This document shows, piece after piece, positions 59,240 through 64,000 of a stretch of DNA of 64,000 nucleotides. Each line of letters begins with the position of its first letter. Within the stretch, counting starts at the first letter, position 1. A program made the translations under genes and the position numbers. Below the pieces are notes generated by a model, which saw nothing but the letters and a program-made list of their open reading frames with translations, was not told the origin of the DNA and searched no databases. This DNA comes from Gnetum montanum (taxonomy: Eukaryota > Streptophyta > Gnetopsida > Gnetales > Gnetaceae): the NCBI GenBank assembly GCA_015680685.1, contig MNCI01037953.1, positions 931,264-995,263 on the forward strand. The letters are read 5' to 3'.

Positions 59240-61570
59240 ATGAGATTACACTGGGTACCAACTATGACTATGCTGGAAAAGCATAGTCCAATGGAATATA
59301 ATGCATTTTCCCATTCACCATCAATCCATTTGCATTGTACAACAACCCAAGAGGACTATGACCAAAATTAGCAACCAGATGTCAAAATTAGAAGTTAGTA
59401 GACATAGGAATGGTATCAAATCTTGTTATAGATTGGGTATATAATGTGACTACATTAGATAACAACATGAATACACTAGTCCATATAGCCTTCAATTGAC
59501 TTTAAACTTTCATGCCATCTCCACAAACCCTTGTTTGAGCTCTTGGTAACCTTGAAACATGGTCAAATTCATTAAATGGTGTTAGAAATTTATGATTTCT
59601 CATGACTAAAAGGGTAAACCTAGTGACTATGTTGGTCCAACGTAGTCATATGGTTTATAGATTAAATGGACCATACAAGCCATGATAAACCTTCAAAACA
59701 TCATCTTAGAGCCTCCACACCACCCCAAGTCCTCCAGTGACCTTAGAATGTTGACCAACTGCCAAAAAACCTTGCAAAACCCATGAAAATCTATTTTCCA
59801 TGTGTGACTATGTTGGGAATGGGGTGACTTTGCTAGGCTAGTGTAGTCATAGTAGGTGCCCAGTGTAGTCCATTTAGAACCTTCAAATGAAACACTTCCA
59901 AACCAAAATCCACCTCTAGAGACTTTAGGACCATGCCAGATTGAAAATGAAAGTAAAATTTCATCATTTCCCATGCCAAAAATCATTTCCTAAGGGTGAC
60001 TATGTTGGGTCAATGTAGTCACTCATGGTGCCCAGTGTAGTCCATTTAGAAAGCTTAAAACAATTCATTTCCCAATTTAACTTACCTCCAAAGAGCCTCA
60101 AAGTTTAGAAAAGCTGAAGACTAAGATAAAACTTACCACTTTTCCCATTTTTCATACTCCTAAGCCTTAACTATGCTAAGGGATGGTGTGACTATGTTGG
60201 GCCAACATAGTCATTACTAGAGCCCAGCATAGGCCACTCAAATTTATCCAAAATCTATAGTAATGAACTCAAATCCACTTTCCAAAAACTCTAGAACCTC
60301 ACTAGAGCCTATTTGGCCATGAAAATCAAAATTTTCACCATTTTTCTGTAGTTCCCAACCTTAACTATGCTAAGAGATGGTGTGACTATCCTGGGCTATG
60401 TAGTCACTATTAGAGCTAAGTTTAGTCCATCTAAAATTAGCTAAAAGTTGCCAAAAATAGCTCAAAATTCATTATTGGAAGTCTTGGGACCCTATCGAAG
60501 TCAATTTTAGCCATAAAACCAAATATTTTCCTTTTTCAAACTCAACTACATTGAAATTTTACATGAGTACATTGGGCCAGCATAGTCACCAATAGAGCCT
60601 AGCATAGTACACATGAGAAATGTCAAAATTGAGCTTAAACTAGTTAAATTGACCTCCCAAACCCTGCTAGAGATTGCTAAAACAAACCTTTGAAAATAAT
60701 GTTAAAACTCATCATTTATTGGCACAAAACTACAAACTACATTGGAATTTGCATCACTATGCTAGACTAGCATAGTCATCAGTAGTGCCTAGTGTAGTCC
60801 ACATTTTGTAGCCCAAAACAAGTCAAATCCAATCACCAAAACATCATTTCTAACTATAGGACCTAATTGAAGCATGTTGGGACCATCAAACCTTGGGAGT
60901 AAGCTAGAATTTACTAATTTTTTATGACAAATATCTTTACTATGTTGAAAACTACTATGACTATGTTGGGCCAGCATAGTCACTAGTGTAGCCTAGTGTA
61001 GTAAACTTGTAATAGATCAAAATAGCTAAAAAACTATCAAAATTAAGCCCTAAAAAGACCTACATCCTAAGATCTTGAAACCCTAAGAAACTAGTCAAAA
61101 TTGATCTATTTTCATATTTTTTCCACTCAAATCCCTCAACTACATTAGGAACTACATGCCCAACATAGTCAAAGGGTATATGGCCTTCCAAGCCCCAAAA
61201 AAACACCAAAATTAGCAGTTTTAACATTGAAACCCTAGCAAGTAGCACTAGTTATCCTGGAAGCCCATTAGTAAGGTCAATTAAGCTTGGAATTTCACCA
61301 AAAATCATTTTCCATCCATAACTACGCTGAGGAATCCTACGACTATGCTGGTCCAATGTAGTCATAATGAAAATAGATTTTGTAGCAACAACACCCAGTG
61401 AGTGCTATACCACTTCAAAATAGCCAAAAACTAATCTGGAAAGTCCAACATCCTACCCCACCTCATCCAACTACAATTTCAATCTATTTCAACCCTAGAA
61501 ATAAAAAATTCCACTCAACTACATTAGCACCATGCATGACTATGCTAGTTCAACGTAGTCTAGTGGGAAA
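59240..61570 (+). repeat. Tandem array of ~190-bp units with a central hairpin (~11 units)
   Basis: Hairpins of the form GACTATGYTGG / CCARCATAGTC are centred near 59636, 59839, 60009, 60201, 60394, 60577, 60766, 60970, 61159, 61352 and 61549, so the spacing is 170-204 bp. The best one (60190-60212) has perfect 11-bp arms and a one-base loop. Most units also carry CAGTGTAGTCC about 20 bases later. Another unit occurs at 63175-63230. Confidence 0.85.
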
Positions 61571-63170
61571 TGCTATAAAGCCTACTTTCATTGCCCAAAT
61601 TCAATCTCTAAACAACCAATCCAGTCCTCTAATCACCCTGTGTTGATCTTGAAAACTAGTAGAGCACTAAGAACAACCTTGAAATCCCATGAATTTATTT
61701 ATTCCATGTGACTATGCTTGGGCCTACTAGCCCTAAGGATCATTGAACTTAGAATGGAGGGATGAATAAGTTGCCAAAATTTTTTTGAGACAAATCACAC
61801 ACATCAAATTTAACATGGTTCCCCAACTTCGGTAGTCCATACTCAGAGGATAGTTTACTAGTATACCTCTAGACTTTGTTGCTCTTGAATGTGATTTGAG
61901 GGTTACCATACCCTATACAAGCTCTAAGCTCTACTCTAGAGTGATTTGACATCACGAATCCACTCAACCTCACAAGGTCTTGAAAAGCTTAGAAATGTGG
62001 TTTCCAAGATTCCACAACATTTACAACTTGAGCTCCAATTGGGAGTGTTGTGGTGCTACACCAACATTCAATCCCATAGGATTCCAACAAGCTCAAGTAA
62101 GATGCCTTCCTACAAGAATCATATCAACCCTATAGGACAAGAAGAGAGAACAACAATTATAAGGAATGATTTCAACTAAGTTTGCTGATCCTTGTACTTT
62201 GAGACACAACTCATGTTGACCAGTTACAATAGAAAAAATATAGTACAATGAGAAATAATAATAAGAAAATGATGATTACAATGATTGCTTAATAGTTACA
62301 CTTGAAAGTACACAATTTCTTGCTCATTTCCCAATGTAATGAAGTCTTCTTATAGTTAATATATTTTTGAAACCACCTTAGAATTCATGCAACAACTATC
62401 TAACATTCACTAAAGATGTCTTCTTTGAGGCTAAGACATCTTTCTGTATTAAACCTTTATTCAAGAGAGACATCTTTTCTTCAGAAAATCCATATTTGCA
62501 AAGACATCTTTAGGAAGACATCTTTCTCACTAGAGAGATGTCTACTAGTTTTCAAAGACATCTTTGTCTAAGCAATCTTCCATTCAGTTAAGACATCTAT
62601 TGTTTTCTAAAGATGTCTTTTTGACTTTCCTTCACTTTAGCCAAGATGTTTGCTATTCTTTGAAAATATCTTTCTTCAGTTTCCTTTGCACTTGAAATAT
62701 TCATTCCTTGTTCTTGTTGTTTAAACTTCTACATACTTCACAAGTTCTTGATGATGTCAACTTTGCTTGTGAGTCCTTGAGTCCTTTGCTCTTGTTGAGT
62801 CCTTTACTCTTGTCTCTAATTTGAAGTCCTTGTCCATAATCTTGTTCTTTCCAAAGCTCTATGAAGTTCTCATCCATAATCTTTTCCTACAAACACAACA
62901 CCACACAAATATCCTTACTTGTCCATAATATTTTCTTATAAATACAACACCACACAAAAATCCTTTGTTCTTCATTTTCCTTAACGTTTTGACATTCCAA
63001 AAGTTCAACAATCCCAATATAGTCATTAATGAAAACATCATTTACAACCTCTAGGAGGTAGAAAATAGAGTCAAAACCTTCTACCCATCCCTTAGGCTAA
63101 TTGTTTGGGCCACTGGGAGTTTGAAAGTGACCTTAAGAAGCTTGAGAAACCACCCATCAATGTCAACTAT
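61571..63170. other. Possible insertion separating the hairpin array from a further unit
   Basis: The sequence is unlike the array. At 61718-61724 and 63105-63111 the same seven bases TTGGGCC occur, and the inner ends are loosely inverted (CTAGCCCTAAGG versus TTAGCCTAAGG). Inside is a cluster of AAGACATCTTT motifs. The type of element is unresolved. Confidence 0.3.
62400..62660. repeat. Cluster of ~10 AAGACATCTTT / AAGATGTCTTT motifs
   Basis: The quasi-palindromic 11-12-mer AAAGAYRTCTTT recurs about every 20-35 bases in both orientations. This is far more than expected by chance. Confidence 0.7.
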
Positions 63171-63594
63171 GCTGCAAAATGCATGACTACACTAGACCAG
63201 TGTAGTCACCAGTAGGACACAATGTAGTCACAAGAAAAAGTGTCAATTTTGCCTTGGAACAGCTCCAAAATGACCCCCTCATGTGCCCAAGCTCCCTTGG
63301 CAACCTTGTAGATTCATATCATGGCTTGCTAAGGCATAAATTTGGCAAAATATAACCATGTTTTATTTGTATTGACCAAGTTTTATTACATGTATTCTAT
63401 TTTGATGGATTTGATCTTATTTCATGACATTTTCAACTTGTGATGCATTGTTGACCTTCATCACTATTAGTTTACCTTATCTAGCCTATACATCATGTTA
63501 ATTTCATCAAATTTACCTTTGTTTTCCTTATTATGCCCTATTTTGACCCTTGTTTAGCCTTTTATTTGTGTTAAGTGATGGGGTGTGATCATCT

Positions 63595-63690
63595 TTGACC
63601 ATCATTTAACACCATGTAACTATGGCTTGCCAAGGCATTAAACTAGGAACTTGGTCCACCAAGGCCTTAAACTAGCAAAACGTAACCTTA
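63595..63690 (+). repeat. TTAAACTAG motif block near the right end of element 3
   Basis: CAAGGCATTAAACTAGG and CAAGGCCTTAAACTAGC match the core of arrays 2 and 3 of element 2. By analogy the RT frame should follow beyond the window. Confidence 0.55.
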
Positions 63691-64000
63691 ATTAATCATG
63701 TTTAGCCTTATTTCTTTATGGTATCTTAAATTTTTTTATATTTATTTATCTTTATTTGGACTTTGCTCCATGTTATTGATCTTCACCAACATCCCATGCC
63801 CTTGGTTAACCTTGTTTGCATTTTTTTTGAAATTGGAATAACATGTGTTTGCATATTTGTTAAGGTATTTTACATCATTTTAGCATCATTTACTTATTTT
63901 TACCTAGGTTCCACTTAATGTGCTTATGGTGGACATGTAGGATTGGAATATGGACACTTGGAAGTAAACTTCCTTTCCTTTGAGCCTAAGTATTGATGTA
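63691..64000. other. AT-rich tail, nothing recognised
   Basis: No coding motif or repeat was identified in the last 310 bases. Confidence 0.4.

Larger units (their letters stand above)
41260..64000 (+). mobile_element. Element 3: Tat-lineage element, diverged from element 2, truncated by window end
   Basis: Plus-strand order is LTR end, primer region, gag, protease, a TTAAACT motif block, the antisense FCP1-like gene, a hairpin array and a second TTAAACTAGC block near 63.6 kb. It parallels element 2 module by module. RT and everything after would lie beyond 64000. Two family S solo LTRs are inserted into it. Confidence 0.65.

Noticed and set aside
1-64000. Intact host genes, rRNA, complete tRNA genes
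   Set aside because: None could be supported. All recognisable coding sequence belongs to, or is carried by, retrotransposons.

Overview
This window looks like intergenic DNA from a large, repeat-packed plant genome, probably a seed plant (the species cannot be resolved). It is AT-rich. No intact host gene, rRNA or complete tRNA was recognised. Nearly everything is decayed, nested LTR retrotransposon sequence: reading frames are cut by nonsense changes, several of which fit C-to-T decay.

Layout. (1) 1-266 is the end of a long LTR (family S) sitting in the integrase of element 1. (2) 267-7505 is element 1, minus strand, Athila-lineage Ty3/gypsy: LTR, tRNA-Asp-type primer site, gag, protease, RT, RNase H, integrase. 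(3) 7506-13590 is AT-rich DNA with old fragments: a diverged Athila-type LTR, a tRNA-like relic, and a plus-strand LTR end with an initiator-Met primer site. (4) 13591-38465 is element 1b, a second minus-strand Athila element with an exact ATAAG target duplication. It has lost RT, RNase H and integrase. (5) Nested in 1b is element 2 (18650-37155, 18.5 kb, exact GGTAG target duplication), a plus-strand Tat-lineage element with two LTRs, gag, protease, RT, RNase H, a second archaeal-type RNase H (aRH), integrase and polypurine tract. (6) From about 41.2 kb to beyond the window is element 3, a diverged relative of element 2: LTR end, gag, protease and the same internal cargo gene. Its RT is not in view. 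Two 3-kb solo LTRs of family S (45246-48317 and 51068-54058) interrupt it.

The most unusual content is a multi-exon gene carried in ANTISENSE between protease and RT of element 2 (about 25323-29097, minus) and in the corresponding part of element 3 (about 50425-57182, minus). Its first recognisable exon encodes an FCP1/NIF-like HAD phosphatase fold with a degraded catalytic motif. It is followed by a region of unknown function, an acidic segment, a coiled coil and a short acidic tail. Four introns or splice boundaries match in position and phase between the two copies, and three element 2 exons keep exact reading-frame length. Antisense introns would not be spliced from the sense genomic RNA, so they could survive retrotransposition.

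Two other structural themes recur. Each of the four LTR families has its own palindromic repeats in U3 just upstream of the TATA box. The Tat elements carry short-period arrays built on a TTAAACTAGC core at module boundaries. A 190-bp array of about 11 hairpin units (59.2-61.6 kb) extends the palindrome theme inside element 3.
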